From Clostridium sp. CF012 (lineage in GTDB: Bacteria > Bacillota > Clostridia > Clostridiales > Clostridiaceae), in the NCBI RefSeq assembly GCF_018861755.1, contig NZ_JAHLEF010000006.1, forward strand, positions 62,001-126,000: DNA of 64,000 bases, read 5' to 3'. Numbering within the stretch: the stretch's first letter is position 1; each line of letters begins with the position of its first letter. Below are positions 28,176 to 37,248 of the stretch, piece after piece. The notes beneath the pieces are model-generated. The model was not told where the DNA came from. It saw nothing but the letters and a program-made list of their open reading frames with translations, and searched no databases. Position numbers and translations under genes: made by a program.

Positions 28176-30437
28176 CTATTTATTAAATAATGTCTTTATA
28201 ACTGCATCACTTACTGCTCCTTGTAGTCCAAATATATAAACATTATTAACTTGTGCAAGTTTTCCACTTATATACTTGGTAGTTATATCCTTTAAAGCAC
28301 TATCATCTACAAGAACTATAGCTGTAGAATACATTGCTGCAATTGCTGAGCCTGAAAGTGCATCAGGAAAATCTTTTCCTGTAGCTACACATATATTGCT
28401 AAAACTTATATCACTCTCAAATCTCTTAATTATATTAATGTTTCTTTCGTACTTGTCGCTACCAACTATTCTTTCTATTCTTGGAAACTTATTTGCTACA
28501 TTATCGCTTATTAAGTCAGTATCACCTAAAATATAGGTCTTCGTAAAAGACTTTTTACTTATAAATGTATTTGTAGACGCAGGTAATGCATCTTTATTAG
28601 CTAGTATTATAGGAATTCCTTTTTTAGCTGCAATAGACGAAGCTGATAAAGCATCTGAATATTGCATACCATTAGTTACCATGATTTCTCCTGACCCTAC
28701 ACCTAATTTTTCAGCTATTTTAATGGAAGTTTCAAACCTATCAGTTCCGCCAAGTCTTTCTGTTGTTATACCCATTGTCTTAAGTTGACTTTCAACAGCT
28801 TGAGATACGACTCCAGTACCACCGGTTATAAAAATACGAGTTACACTTAATCTTTTAAGCTCAGTTATTACGATTTGTGGTATTGAATTTTTTTCTGTCA
28901 AAAGAATTGGTGCATTATATTTTTTTGCAAGTGGTGCTGCGCTTAAAGCATCCGGATAATCGTTGCCAGTGGCAAGTACAGCATAACTTGAAGTTGTTTT
29001 CCAGCCTGACTGAGATATAGCTGTTGCGGTTTGGTATCTATTCGCTCCCCCAAGCCTTACAAGATTTAATTTACTTGCAGCATTAACAACAACTATACAA
29101 CTTGAAGTCTTATTTCCATCTACACTTGTAGCTGTAATAATTGCGCTTCCTGCACTTATAGGGGTTACCACTCCATTAACTACATTTGCAACTGCAGTAT
29201 TTGAAGAAGACCAAATTATAGTTTTATTTGAAGCAGTAGCTGGATTTATAGTCGCTATTAAAGTATCTGTTGATCCAAGGTTTAAAATACCCGAGGTTTT
29301 ATTTAAGCTTATTGAGGTTACTGTTGAACCTATTGTTCCTGAAGCATTAACAACAACTATACAACTTGCAGTCTTATCTCCATCTACACTTTTAGCTGTA
29401 ATAATTGCGCTTCCAGCACTTATAGGGATTACCACTCCATTAACTACATTTGCGACTGCAGTATTTGAAGAAGACCAAGTTATAGTTTGGTTTGAAGCAG
29501 TATTTGGATTTATAGTCGCTATTAAAGTATCTGTTGATCCAAGGTTTAAAATACCTGAGGTTTTATTTAAGCTTATTGAGGTTACTTTTGAACCTACTGT
29601 TCCTAAACCATTAACAATAACACTACAGGTGGCCTTCTTACTCCCATCAATAGTTGTTGCTGTAATTGTAGCAGAACCTGCACTTACTGCAATTAATATG
29701 CCGTCAGTTACTTGTACTATACTTGTATCTGAAGAGGCCCAGGTTACGGTTTGGTTTGTTGAGGTTGAAGGGTTTACAGATACCGTTAAAACATCTGAGC
29801 CTCCAACGGTTAAATAATCTGAGGATTTATTTAAATTTATTGATATTACTGGGCTACTAACCTTAACAACGCAGCTTGCAATATTACCCCCATTAACTGC
29901 CGTTGCTGTAATTACTGCAGTTCCCTCTCCAACTCCAATTATTAATCCATTATCTACTCGTACTATGGCATTATTTGAAGATGCCCAAGTTACTGTTTGA
30001 CTTGTCCCAACACTCTGATTTACAGTGGCTACTAAAGTCTCACTGTCATAAAGTGTTAATGCACCTGAAGTTTTGTTTAAACTTATTGCGGTATCTGCTT
30101 TACTAACAACAACCATACAAGCTGCATTCTTAAATCCATCTACTGAAGTTACTGTAATCATTGCAGTTCCTGGACTTACTGCCATAACCACTCCATTAAA
30201 TACCTTTACTATATCAGTATTAGAGGATGTCCAAGTAACAGTTTGGTTTGTTGCAGTTGCTGGACTCACAGTTGCTATTAAAGTATCTACCGCATTAACT
30301 GATAAAACAGCTGTAATCTTATTTAAACTTATTGATGTTACATTAACTACTGGACCCGCAAATACCTGTACATTCATAGCTTGTAATAAAAAAACTATTA
30401 TCAAACAGCTAATAATAATTGAACGTCTTTTTTTCAT
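28176..30437 (-). CDS. Cell-wall protein: five BIG2 domains followed by three CWB2 domains
   Basis: A 753-residue exported protein. The signal peptide begins MKKRRSIIISCLIIVFLLQA and ends near VFA. Five group-2 bacterial Ig-like domains follow over about residues 28-450. Each has TSISLNKTSG.L and TVTWSSSN..IV.V.NGVV...AGSA.ITA. Three cell-wall-binding CWB2 modules (PF04122) follow, the first starting RLGGANRYQTATAISQSGW near 460. CWB2 triplets bind anionic wall polymers in C. difficile. Domains 4 and 5 are nearly identical at DNA level. The start is ATG 30437, preceded by GGGGG about 10 nt upstream; the frame is open 11 codons earlier. Probably a minor S-layer-associated protein. Confidence 0.92.
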   Translation of the reverse strand: MKKRRSIIISCLIIVFLLQAMNVQVFAGPVVNVTSISLNKITAVLSVNAVDTLIATVSPATATNQTVTWTSSNTDIVKVFNGVVMAVSPGTAMITVTSVDGFKNAACMVVVSKADTAISLNKTSGALTLYDSETLVATVNQSVGTSQTVTWASSNNAIVRVDNGLIIGVGEGTAVITATAVNGGNIASCVVKVSSPVISINLNKSSDYLTVGGSDVLTVSVNPSTSTNQTVTWASSDTSIVQVTDGILIAVSAGSATITATTIDGSKKATCSVIVNGLGTVGSKVTSISLNKTSGILNLGSTDTLIATINPNTASNQTITWSSSNTAVANVVNGVVIPISAGSAIITAKSVDGDKTASCIVVVNASGTIGSTVTSISLNKTSGILNLGSTDTLIATINPATASNKTIIWSSSNTAVANVVNGVVTPISAGSAIITATSVDGNKTSSCIVVVNAASKLNLVRLGGANRYQTATAISQSGWKTTSSYAVLATGNDYPDALSAAPLAKKYNAPILLTEKNSIPQIVITELKRLSVTRIFITGGTGVVSQAVESQLKTMGITTERLGGTDRFETSIKIAEKLGVGSGEIMVTNGMQYSDALSASSIAAKKGIPIILANKDALPASTNTFISKKSFTKTYILGDTDLISDNVANKFPRIERIVGSDKYERNINIIKRFESDISFSNICVATGKDFPDALSGSAIAAMYSTAIVLVDDSALKDITTKYISGKLAQVNNVYIFGLQGAVSDAVIKTLFNK
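29081..29608 (-). repeat. Tandem 264-bp duplication inside the BIG2 gene
   Basis: Two consecutive copies with a 264-bp period (88 codons) encode BIG2 domains 4 and 5. The recurring string cattaacaacaactatacaa appears at 29081 and 29345 with only scattered differences between copies, indicating a recent in-frame duplication. Confidence 0.8.
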
Positions 30438-30699
30438 AATAAATCGCCCCCATTTAATAATTAATTCCATTAATATCTATATTAACACAAACTATTCCAT
30501 AGTAAAACTAATTTAGTTCTAGTTGTTAGCATTTTATTTTAAAATGTACCTTTTCTACTGTAGAGTATAATGTTTTATCCCAGGTTGTTTCTAAATTATA
30601 CACCTTCTATGTAAAAGAAGTTGCTTATTTCCTGCATTAAATTTTATTTTTCTTTTCAAAGGTAATAATATTTATTTGAATTCAAGATTATTATAAGTA

Positions 30700-30738
30700 C
30701 AAAAATAGCCTAAGACGAATTTTAATCCATCTTAGGCT
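30700..30738 (-). terminator. Second terminator downstream of the S-layer gene
   Basis: AGCCTAAGA / TCTTAGGCT, a 9-bp stem with a 14-nt loop (30707-30738), followed on the minus strand by ATTTTTG. It lies 40 nt beyond the first terminator, making a tandem pair. Confidence 0.6.
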
Positions 30739-30776
30739 TGTTACAGACTTGCCCACATTTATTTAGATTATGTATT

Positions 30777-30816
30777 AAAAAGAGAAGGACAGCTCCACAA
30801 CTGTCCTTCTCTTTTT
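30777..30816 (-). terminator. Strong terminator of the S-layer gene
   Basis: A 16-bp perfect stem (AAAAAGAGAAGGACAG and its complement) with an 8-nt loop and T runs on both sides, about 60 nt past the S-layer stop codon. The remaining 30438-30700 interval upstream of the BIG2/CWB2 gene shows no gene. A TATAAT box occurs there but no good -35 partner. Confidence 0.85.
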
Positions 30817-30877
30817 TTTATTTATGACTCCCAAAGGTTTTTACAAACCAACAGTCAGGGGTTAAAATGTTATTTTA

Positions 30878-33800
30878 CTATTGGTTAGCAACAACAATAA
30901 CTTTCATTGTCTTCATTATCCCATTAGCTGATGAAACTGTAATATCAAATGTATCATTAACTACTGCAGTATCAGTAAATTGTAATACTCCAGCTTCAAT
31001 CTTGTATTTATCAACAACTGCAGTACCAGTACCGATTTTAGTAGAATTTACAACATCCATATATGAAAGTCTTTGTACTTTCTTTCCATATTGATCCTTA
31101 GCATAGAATTGAACTTTTCTAGTATCTGAAGCGTCTTGTTCTAGAGAAGTATTTCTTAATGCATTCATTGCATCCACTGTTGCAATAATTGTATCTCCGT
31201 CAACTGATAGTCCAGTAGCAATTTTTTTAACTGAAACTCCAACTGATGCAGCAGCAGGTGCAGCATTTGATGATTTTAATATAGTAGTAACAGAAGTTGC
31301 TGTACCATTAACTTTTACAATAGTAACTAATTTACCATTTCCTTCTGCTACTCCAGCAGCAAGTTCATTTGCAGATATAGCACCCGCAGTAGTTACAGTA
31401 AATTGACCATTGTCAGTTGAATAAGCTTTATTAATTCCACTAGCTTTTAATGCTACAAGAGCACTATTTGAAAGTTTACCAAATATTTCTGGTACATCTT
31501 GAGTATATCCACCTGTCTTAGTTGCATACATTAAATCAACAGTATCTGATTCAAATCCCACAATGTCTTTATCAGCCACTGCTGAAAATTCCATGCTCTT
31601 AGTTATGCCTGTATCTTTTCCATCTTTAGACAATGAGAAAGTTACTGAATGTGTACCTACAGCTAGTGCTTCTACTTTTATTTTTTTACCATCAGAAGCC
31701 TCACCAGTTACACCAATAGAGCCACTAGTTGTTGCCTGCACAGAATACCCATTACTTCCATTACTAAGATCAATTTTTCTTCCATATTGATCTTCTACTA
31801 ATAATTCATCAATAAAGTCTATCTCTTTAACAGCACCTATTTGCATATATCTTTTAACTTCTTTTGCAACAATAGTAAGTTTTTCTGCTTTTGCTTCAGC
31901 TACAGCCTTTACAGTAATCATGCTATGGCTACCTGTTTTAGTTTGAACCTGATATATATGCATTGCCTCTGTTACTACTGGTATTGTAAGCTTTAAAGTA
32001 CCATCAGCATTTTTGCTTTTTGCTAAACCACCCCAACTTGTAACAATATCTGAATCAACAATATCACTATACTTTGTCATTACATTTCCATCTTGATCAA
32101 AAGCTTCAAATGGAATTACAACATTTTTATCTCCAATAGCGATTTCTTGAGAAGGTAAGCTAATGTTTAATTTATCAAGAGCTGCTGCCTTCTTTAAATT
32201 AATAGTAATCGAAGAAGATTTTCCTACTCTTGTCATTGCTGTAAGTATAATTGGTGTATCTCTGTATATAGAATCTAAACTTACTGATTCTACTGCTATT
32301 ACAGCCTTATTGGAATCAGTTGGATCTGCAACAATTGTAGCTCTAACATGAGTTGGATCTGATGAATATATTTGTGTACCACCATTTACTGAATCACTAT
32401 CTAAAATTCCTTTATCTACTAATTTAAAGTTTTTCGTTGCATTTCCACTTACGTCTAATGCAGTATAGTCTATATAGAATTTGTTAAATGTATCTCCATT
32501 AGTAAATACTTTCTTATCAACATTTGTTAATGCATTCAGTTTAATATCACTTAATGTTCCCTGTGATAATGAAACTTTCAAATTAACACTTGTGCTTACA
32601 TTACTATCAGTATTAATAGCTGTAAGTATTGTTTGTGTGTATTGTGTAAGTGGTACTGTATTTGTGTATGATGTTACTGTAACTAAACCCTTCTTACCAA
32701 CAACCTCACCAATTGAACTACTCCAAGTAATTGAACTTGCTAATGACTCATCTGTAATGTTTACTCCATATTGATCAAGTACTTCATATGAAATAAATCC
32801 TTCTTGCTTATTCATAATAATTGCAGTACCACTAGTTGAAGTACTAGTAGGAGCTACTCCAAGTGTATCACCAATTACGTTTATTTTAGTTACTTTTTGT
32901 TTTGTAATAGCTACAGTACTTGTTCCAAGATCAGTTGTACCATTCATTACATTAACTGTATAAGAATCTTCTGCTAGGTTTGCTGTATAAGCCAATGTTG
33001 CTTCTGTTCCAGCAGCATTCCAAGTAGCTGGCATTACTATAGGAGTAGTTCCTCTTTTAACTGTAAAAACAGTCTTTGTTGTATCTGCTACAGCTTTGTT
33101 AAATACTACTTTGAAACTTTTAGCACTAATAGCACTTACTGAAGAAACTTTCACAACTCCTGGATTAACAGCTGTTTTAAATGCTTCAACAGCATCTGCT
33201 GCTGCTTGTGAAACTGTTCCACCAAGTCTAACTATTTTACTGTCATCTTTTATTTTATCTATTAAAACAGTTGCTAAATTTGAGTTAACTTTATTATTTC
33301 CATCAACCAAAACTATAGGACTGTTTGTTTTAGCTGCAAGAGCTGAACCTGCAAGTGAATCTACTAAGTTAGCTGGTGTACCTTTTGCAAGATAAAGTTT
33401 GCTATAGTCAAATGCAAATTTTTCAAGTACTGCTGCATTTGTTGAATATCTATCTGCGCCTGCTAATCTTACAGCCTTTGATACACTAACAACATCTGCA
33501 TTAAGAACGCCTTCTCCACCAACTGCATAAACAGTTTTGCCTGCTATGTAAGCTGATTGTTCTGCTGTTAATTTACTGTTATCAACAAGTAATATTGGCA
33601 TTCCTTTTGAAGCTGCTATTGATGAAACTGAAAGAGCATCTGCATAAGCTAAACCATTTGCAATAACTACTTCTGCTGGTGCTGATCCAAATGCTTCTTT
33701 TGCTACTGCTAAAGAAGTTTCAAATCTATTTTTTCCTTCTACACGTGTTATTGTTAAGCCAGCATTAGCTAATTGATTTGCTACATTTTTTGTAACAGCT

Positions 33801-34147
33801 CCAACTCCTCCAACGATGTAAACATTTTTAACTCCTAAATCCTTAAGTTCTTGTAAAACTCCTGCTGGAATTTCGTTAGTTTTTGTTAAAAGAATAGGTG
33901 CTTTTCCCTTTGCATAAGCTAAAGGTGCTGCTGCAAGAGCATCTGCTAAATCGTCTCCTCTAGCGATAACTGCACTTTCTGATTTGTCCCAACCATCTTG
34001 AACGATTTTTAGAGCAGTTTCATATCTGTCTTTTCCTGATATTTGTGTACCTGTAGCTGCTGAAGCTACACTTGGAATTGTTACCATTGTAGCAAGCATT
34101 GCTACTGATAGAGTTATTGCTAATGAACTTTTAGTTTTTTTGAACAT
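30878..34147 (-). CDS. Major S-layer-type protein with three N-terminal CWB2 domains
   Basis: A 1089-residue exported protein. The signal peptide ends TIPSVASA. Three CWB2 repeats follow over about residues 32-325 (GTQISGKDRYETALKIVQDGW, VEGKNRFETSLAVAKEAFG, RLAGADRYSTNAAVLEKF), then a long beta-rich region beginning VKVSSVSAISAKSFKVVFNK, an Ig-like module common in S-layer proteins. Composition is rich in Ala, Thr, Val and Lys, with no Cys seen. CWB2 modules anchor to secondary wall polymer. Ser/Thr content makes it a plausible acceptor of the glycan made by the neighbouring cluster. ATG 34147 is chosen (GGGGG about 11 nt upstream) over the frame's first ATG, which overlaps that site. It has a long 5' leader and two terminators. 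Confidence 0.93.
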   Translation of the reverse strand: MFKKTKSSLAITLSVAMLATMVTIPSVASAATGTQISGKDRYETALKIVQDGWDKSESAVIARGDDLADALAAAPLAYAKGKAPILLTKTNEIPAGVLQELKDLGVKNVYIVGGVGAVTKNVANQLANAGLTITRVEGKNRFETSLAVAKEAFGSAPAEVVIANGLAYADALSVSSIAASKGMPILLVDNSKLTAEQSAYIAGKTVYAVGGEGVLNADVVSVSKAVRLAGADRYSTNAAVLEKFAFDYSKLYLAKGTPANLVDSLAGSALAAKTNSPIVLVDGNNKVNSNLATVLIDKIKDDSKIVRLGGTVSQAAADAVEAFKTAVNPGVVKVSSVSAISAKSFKVVFNKAVADTTKTVFTVKRGTTPIVMPATWNAAGTEATLAYTANLAEDSYTVNVMNGTTDLGTSTVAITKQKVTKINVIGDTLGVAPTSTSTSGTAIIMNKQEGFISYEVLDQYGVNITDESLASSITWSSSIGEVVGKKGLVTVTSYTNTVPLTQYTQTILTAINTDSNVSTSVNLKVSLSQGTLSDIKLNALTNVDKKVFTNGDTFNKFYIDYTALDVSGNATKNFKLVDKGILDSDSVNGGTQIYSSDPTHVRATIVADPTDSNKAVIAVESVSLDSIYRDTPIILTAMTRVGKSSSITINLKKAAALDKLNISLPSQEIAIGDKNVVIPFEAFDQDGNVMTKYSDIVDSDIVTSWGGLAKSKNADGTLKLTIPVVTEAMHIYQVQTKTGSHSMITVKAVAEAKAEKLTIVAKEVKRYMQIGAVKEIDFIDELLVEDQYGRKIDLSNGSNGYSVQATTSGSIGVTGEASDGKKIKVEALAVGTHSVTFSLSKDGKDTGITKSMEFSAVADKDIVGFESDTVDLMYATKTGGYTQDVPEIFGKLSNSALVALKASGINKAYSTDNGQFTVTTAGAISANELAAGVAEGNGKLVTIVKVNGTATSVTTILKSSNAAPAAASVGVSVKKIATGLSVDGDTIIATVDAMNALRNTSLEQDASDTRKVQFYAKDQYGKKVQRLSYMDVVNSTKIGTGTAVVDKYKIEAGVLQFTDTAVVNDTFDITVSSANGIMKTMKVIVVANQ

Positions 34148-34303
34148 AATTTTTATGTCCCCCTTCATATTTTTTTTTGGTGAAACGTCGATGTGAATGT
34201 TTTCTTATATTAAATTCTCAAGTAGCATTGGATTTTTTAAGATCACCTTAATTTTACTGATTAAACATATAAATCAATGCAACTTTATGAAAAATTAAGC
34301 ATG

Positions 34304-34340
34304 TTATTGGAACGTTTTTATCATTAGCATCACCTCCTTT
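34304..34340 (-). promoter_or_regulatory. Perfect Shine-Dalgarno with a six-codon leader ORF in the S-layer 5' leader
   Basis: On the minus strand AAAGGAGGTG (34331-34340) is followed 8 nt later by ATG at 34324 and the mini-frame M-I-K-T-F-Q-stop (ends 34304). It lies 157 nt before the S-layer start. A non-coding-type strong SD near the 5' end of a leader is the arrangement of the STAB-SD that stabilises cry3A mRNA in Bacillus thuringiensis. A regulatory or stabilising role here is inference. The rest of 34148-34481 shows no gene. Confidence 0.5.
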
Positions 34341-34481
34341 AATTCTTTTTTCTTATTTTTTAATTCATTAGTTATATGTTCCACATTTTATATAATAATC
34401 CTTTAATTTTCGAAAATATTTTTATCATATATATTCTACTTATTAAAGTTAAACTACTACAACTCGCAACCTAACATTAAA

Positions 34482-35474
34482 TTATTCTATGGATATAACC
34501 TCTAAAGGTTGAGGTTTCATTGCTTCAACTGCAACTGCTGCGGCTGGTGCAACTGTTCCTCCAAGTAGAACCTGTGTACTATCAACACTTATATTAGTTT
34601 TTATAATAACCGATATTTTCGCATTAATTTCACTCTTTGCATTAACTAAAACTATAGGATTGTTGCCAAGAGCTGCTAGGGCTGAACCAGTAAGTGCATC
34701 TACTAAGTTCTCCTTTGTTCCTTTTGCAAGGTAAATCTTACTATAATTTTGTTGGAACTTACTAAGTATTGCTGCATTTGTTTCATACCTATCTATTCCT
34801 GATATCCTCGTAGCCTTTGCTGTATCAACAACTGATTCACTCAGAACTCCTGTTCCTCCAACTGCATAAACTGTTTTGCCTGCAATGTAGGTCTCTTCCT
34901 TTGGTGATAATTTATTGTCATTAACAAGTAGTATTGGCATTCCCTTTACAGCTGCTATTGCTGAGATTGAAAGTGCATCTGCATAAGCTAACCCATTTGC
35001 AAGAACTACTTCTGTTGGTGCTACTCCGAATGCTTCAATTGCTACGTTGTAAGAAGTTTCAACTCTATCTTTTCCTGTTAATCGCTTTACTGTGAATTCC
35101 TTTAAAGCATTTTCTACAGCCGCTGAAACAGCTCCAGTCCCTCCAACTATGTAAATGTTTTTAACTCCGAGTGTCTTTAATTGATTCAAAACTCCTGTGG
35201 GAAGTTCGCCAGGTTTTGTTAATAATATAGGCGCTTTTCCTTTTGCGTATGCTAAGGGTGCTGCGGCAAGTGCATCTGCTAGATCGTCTCCCCTAGCAAT
35301 AATCGCACTGTCTGACGTTGTCCAACCAGCCTGTACAATTTTTAGCGCAGTAGCATATCTGTCATTTCCTCCCAGTGTCGTAGATGCTGACGTTACCTTT
35401 GGGAATGCTACCGTTGTAAATAACATAATAAATGTTAAGCACAGTACAAATAAATTCCTTTTCTTTCTGTACAT
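34482..35474 (-). CDS. CWB2-only cell-wall protein (S-layer N-domain paralogue)
   Basis: A 330-residue exported protein. The signal peptide MYRKKRNLFVLCLTFIMLFT is followed by three CWB2 repeats (LGGNDRYATALKIVQAGW, LTGKDRVETSYNVAIEAFG, ISGIDRYETNAAILSKF) closely parallel to those of the large S-layer protein next to it. It stops 20 residues after the third repeat, with no effector domain. It could compete for or cap wall-anchoring sites, or be a truncated duplicate. GGGGAC lies about 12-14 nt before the ATG, the same arrangement as in the S-layer gene. No clear terminator separates it from the S-layer gene, so read-through is possible. Confidence 0.9.
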   Translation of the reverse strand: MYRKKRNLFVLCLTFIMLFTTVAFPKVTSASTTLGGNDRYATALKIVQAGWTTSDSAIIARGDDLADALAAAPLAYAKGKAPILLTKPGELPTGVLNQLKTLGVKNIYIVGGTGAVSAAVENALKEFTVKRLTGKDRVETSYNVAIEAFGVAPTEVVLANGLAYADALSISAIAAVKGMPILLVNDNKLSPKEETYIAGKTVYAVGGTGVLSESVVDTAKATRISGIDRYETNAAILSKFQQNYSKIYLAKGTKENLVDALTGSALAALGNNPIVLVNAKSEINAKISVIIKTNISVDSTQVLLGGTVAPAAAVAVEAMKPQPLEVISIE

Positions 35475-35589
35475 AATTCTGAACGTCCCCTTTCTGTTTT
35501 CTTCAAATCACAGATGTGATTGTTTTTGTTTATTTAACATCAAGTTATGATTGTTTTTTCAAAGAATATAATTCGTTCTTCTTTAGTTA

Positions 35590-35597
35590 CACCCCCT
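35590..35597 (-). promoter_or_regulatory. Shine-Dalgarno-like AGGGGGTG in the leader of the CWB2-only gene
   Basis: AGGGGGTG is followed directly by TAA and no usable start, about 115 nt before the real start at 35474. It mirrors the internal SD of the S-layer leader, so a shared stabilising function is possible. Confidence 0.3.
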
Positions 35598-35776
35598 GCG
35601 GAGCTATTTTTTTTGTTACTATAAAACCAATAGATTATGATTTAAAGTAACATAGTAATTAAAGACTTAAATATGTTTGTAATAAGTTTTCAATGTAATT
35701 CGCTTTATATCTCAACAAATAATGTAAATTTCTTGTACTCATTATAACGTATTTACACATTTTTCACGTTAAATGT

Positions 35777-35805
35777 AGTATATAACACTTTTGTTTAAAT
35801 TTCAA
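35777..35805 (-). promoter_or_regulatory. Sigma-A promoter of the CWB2-only gene
   Basis: On the minus strand TTGAAA (35800-35805) and TATACT (35777-35782) with a 17-nt spacer. Transcription would start near 35770, giving a leader of about 295 nt. Confidence 0.65.
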
Positions 35806-35850
35806 GTATTTTAATAAAAATTAACATGATTACATTTATTTTCACAAGCT

Positions 35851-36127
35851 ACACTTATATAACGTTTATGGATATATTTTAGTTGCACTTTTTTAAAATT
35901 CTTTGGTTTTTTAATGGTTTAATATTCATTTTTAAATTAAAATTATCTGTATTCCATATTTTTTTATGTTTTACACTTATATAACGTTTATGGTTATATT
36001 TTAGTTGCAAGTTTCATAATTTTTTTTTAATTTGGTTTAATTTTCATTTTGCAATTAAAATTACCTCTATTTCATATCTTTTTATGTTTTACACTTATAT
36101 AACGTTTATGGCTATATTTTAGTTGCA
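35851..36127. repeat. Three tandem copies of a ~120-bp non-coding repeat
   Basis: A 37-bp core starting acacttatataacgtttatg occurs at 35851-35887, 35973-36009 and 36091-36127, differing at one base (a, t or c at core position 22). Spacing is 122 and 118 bp, and the intervening sequences also align, so the repeat is longer than the core. It lies between the CWB2-only promoter and the divergent DUF4397 gene. It might be a regulator-binding array or an upstream activating element. No ORF crosses it. Confidence 0.85.
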
Positions 36128-36299
36128 CTTTTTTAATTTTTTTTATTATTAAATTATAAAACACTAACTTATATTTTAATCTATTTTTATCCCTTATAAG
36201 TATATGAGTAAATCCGTGATATATTACAATAAATTTTAGTGACCTTATATGCTATTTCTTCATATATTATATAGTAGAAATATTTGAAGGGAGCCTTTT

Positions 36300-36986
36300 A
36301 TGTTCTATTGTCCAAAAAATGTTTATGATCCTTATTCTCGACACAGGGAATTTCCTAACTATAGAGTAACCCCTAAAACTTCATATTTAAGAATCCTTCA
36401 TGCCTCACCCAAATCCCCAGCTGTTGATGTATATATTAATGATATCTTAAAATTTAAAAACCTTCCATACGCTGATTTTACAGATTATATAGAGGTTATC
36501 ACCGGTGAGTACAATGTAAAAATCTATGCAGCTGGAACCACTACCTCACCAGTACTTAGTAAAAACCTTTTTGTTCCCCCTGAAAAAATTTATACCATCG
36601 CAGCCATTGGTTTATTACCTAACATCGATTTACTCCCTGTTCCAGAAACTAAAATTATGAACCCCGCTGATATGGTATATATTAAATTTGCTCACTTATC
36701 ACCTAATACTGGACCTGTGGATATCGTATTACCAGATGGAAAAATTCTATTTAAGAATATTAGTTACAAAGCCTTTACTGATTATATACAAGTTCCTGCT
36801 GGCACCTATACCTTAGAAGCTAGACCTACTGGTACCAAAACTACAATTTTATACATTCCTAATATAAAACTAAAATCTCAACGTTTTTACACCGTTTATG
36901 CCATAGGCTTACTTAAAGGTCATCCAGGTCTCCAAGCACTAATTCCTCTTGATGGTAGTTCTTATTTAGAAGTACGCGAAGATTAG
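36300..36986 (+). CDS. DUF4397 protein (two copies)
   Basis: A 228-residue protein with two DUF4397 (PF14344) units: LRILHASPKSPAVDVYIN (residues about 31-48) with the partner GEYNVKIYAAGT, and IKFAHLSPNTGPVDIVLP with AGTYTLEARPTGT. DUF4397 domains are beta-rich and common in surface or spore-associated clostridial proteins. There is no signal peptide; the N-terminus is MFYCPKNVYDPYSRHREF. GGGAG lies 7-8 nt before the ATG. Upstream, AC and CATATATTA 17 nt apart resemble a sigma-K promoter, so a sporulation role is possible but unproven. Confidence 0.88.
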   Translation: MFYCPKNVYDPYSRHREFPNYRVTPKTSYLRILHASPKSPAVDVYINDILKFKNLPYADFTDYIEVITGEYNVKIYAAGTTTSPVLSKNLFVPPEKIYTIAAIGLLPNIDLLPVPETKIMNPADMVYIKFAHLSPNTGPVDIVLPDGKILFKNISYKAFTDYIQVPAGTYTLEARPTGTKTTILYIPNIKLKSQRFYTVYAIGLLKGHPGLQALIPLDGSSYLEVRED

Positions 36987-37042
36987 TTAACCAGCACATT
37001 ATTTATATTACACATGCTTTAAACATTTTTAGTAGATACTAT

Positions 37043-37090
37043 AAGGCATAAAGTTCTAGGGGATCCTCCTGGTGCTTTATGCTTTTTTTT
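37043..37090 (+). terminator. Terminator of the DUF4397 gene
   Basis: GCATAAAG (37046-37053) pairs with CTTTATGC (37075-37082) across a 21-nt loop and is followed by eight Ts. It lies about 60 nt past the stop codon. Confidence 0.7.
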
Positions 37091-37248
37091 ATTTTCCCTG
37101 TGCTCCATATTTTTTTAATAGTCATATTGATGTGTTTATAAGAAGATGTTATAATATTGTGAGTTACGTATGTATATACACTCGTATATACTCATATGCA
37201 GACATTAGATAATATTCAAGATTCATAACTAGTATTAATGGAATAACA

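Noticed and set aside
37170-37190. gtatatac palindromes near 37.2 kb as an operator
   Set aside because: The string is self-complementary and expected by chance in DNA of this composition; no link to a regulator is seen.
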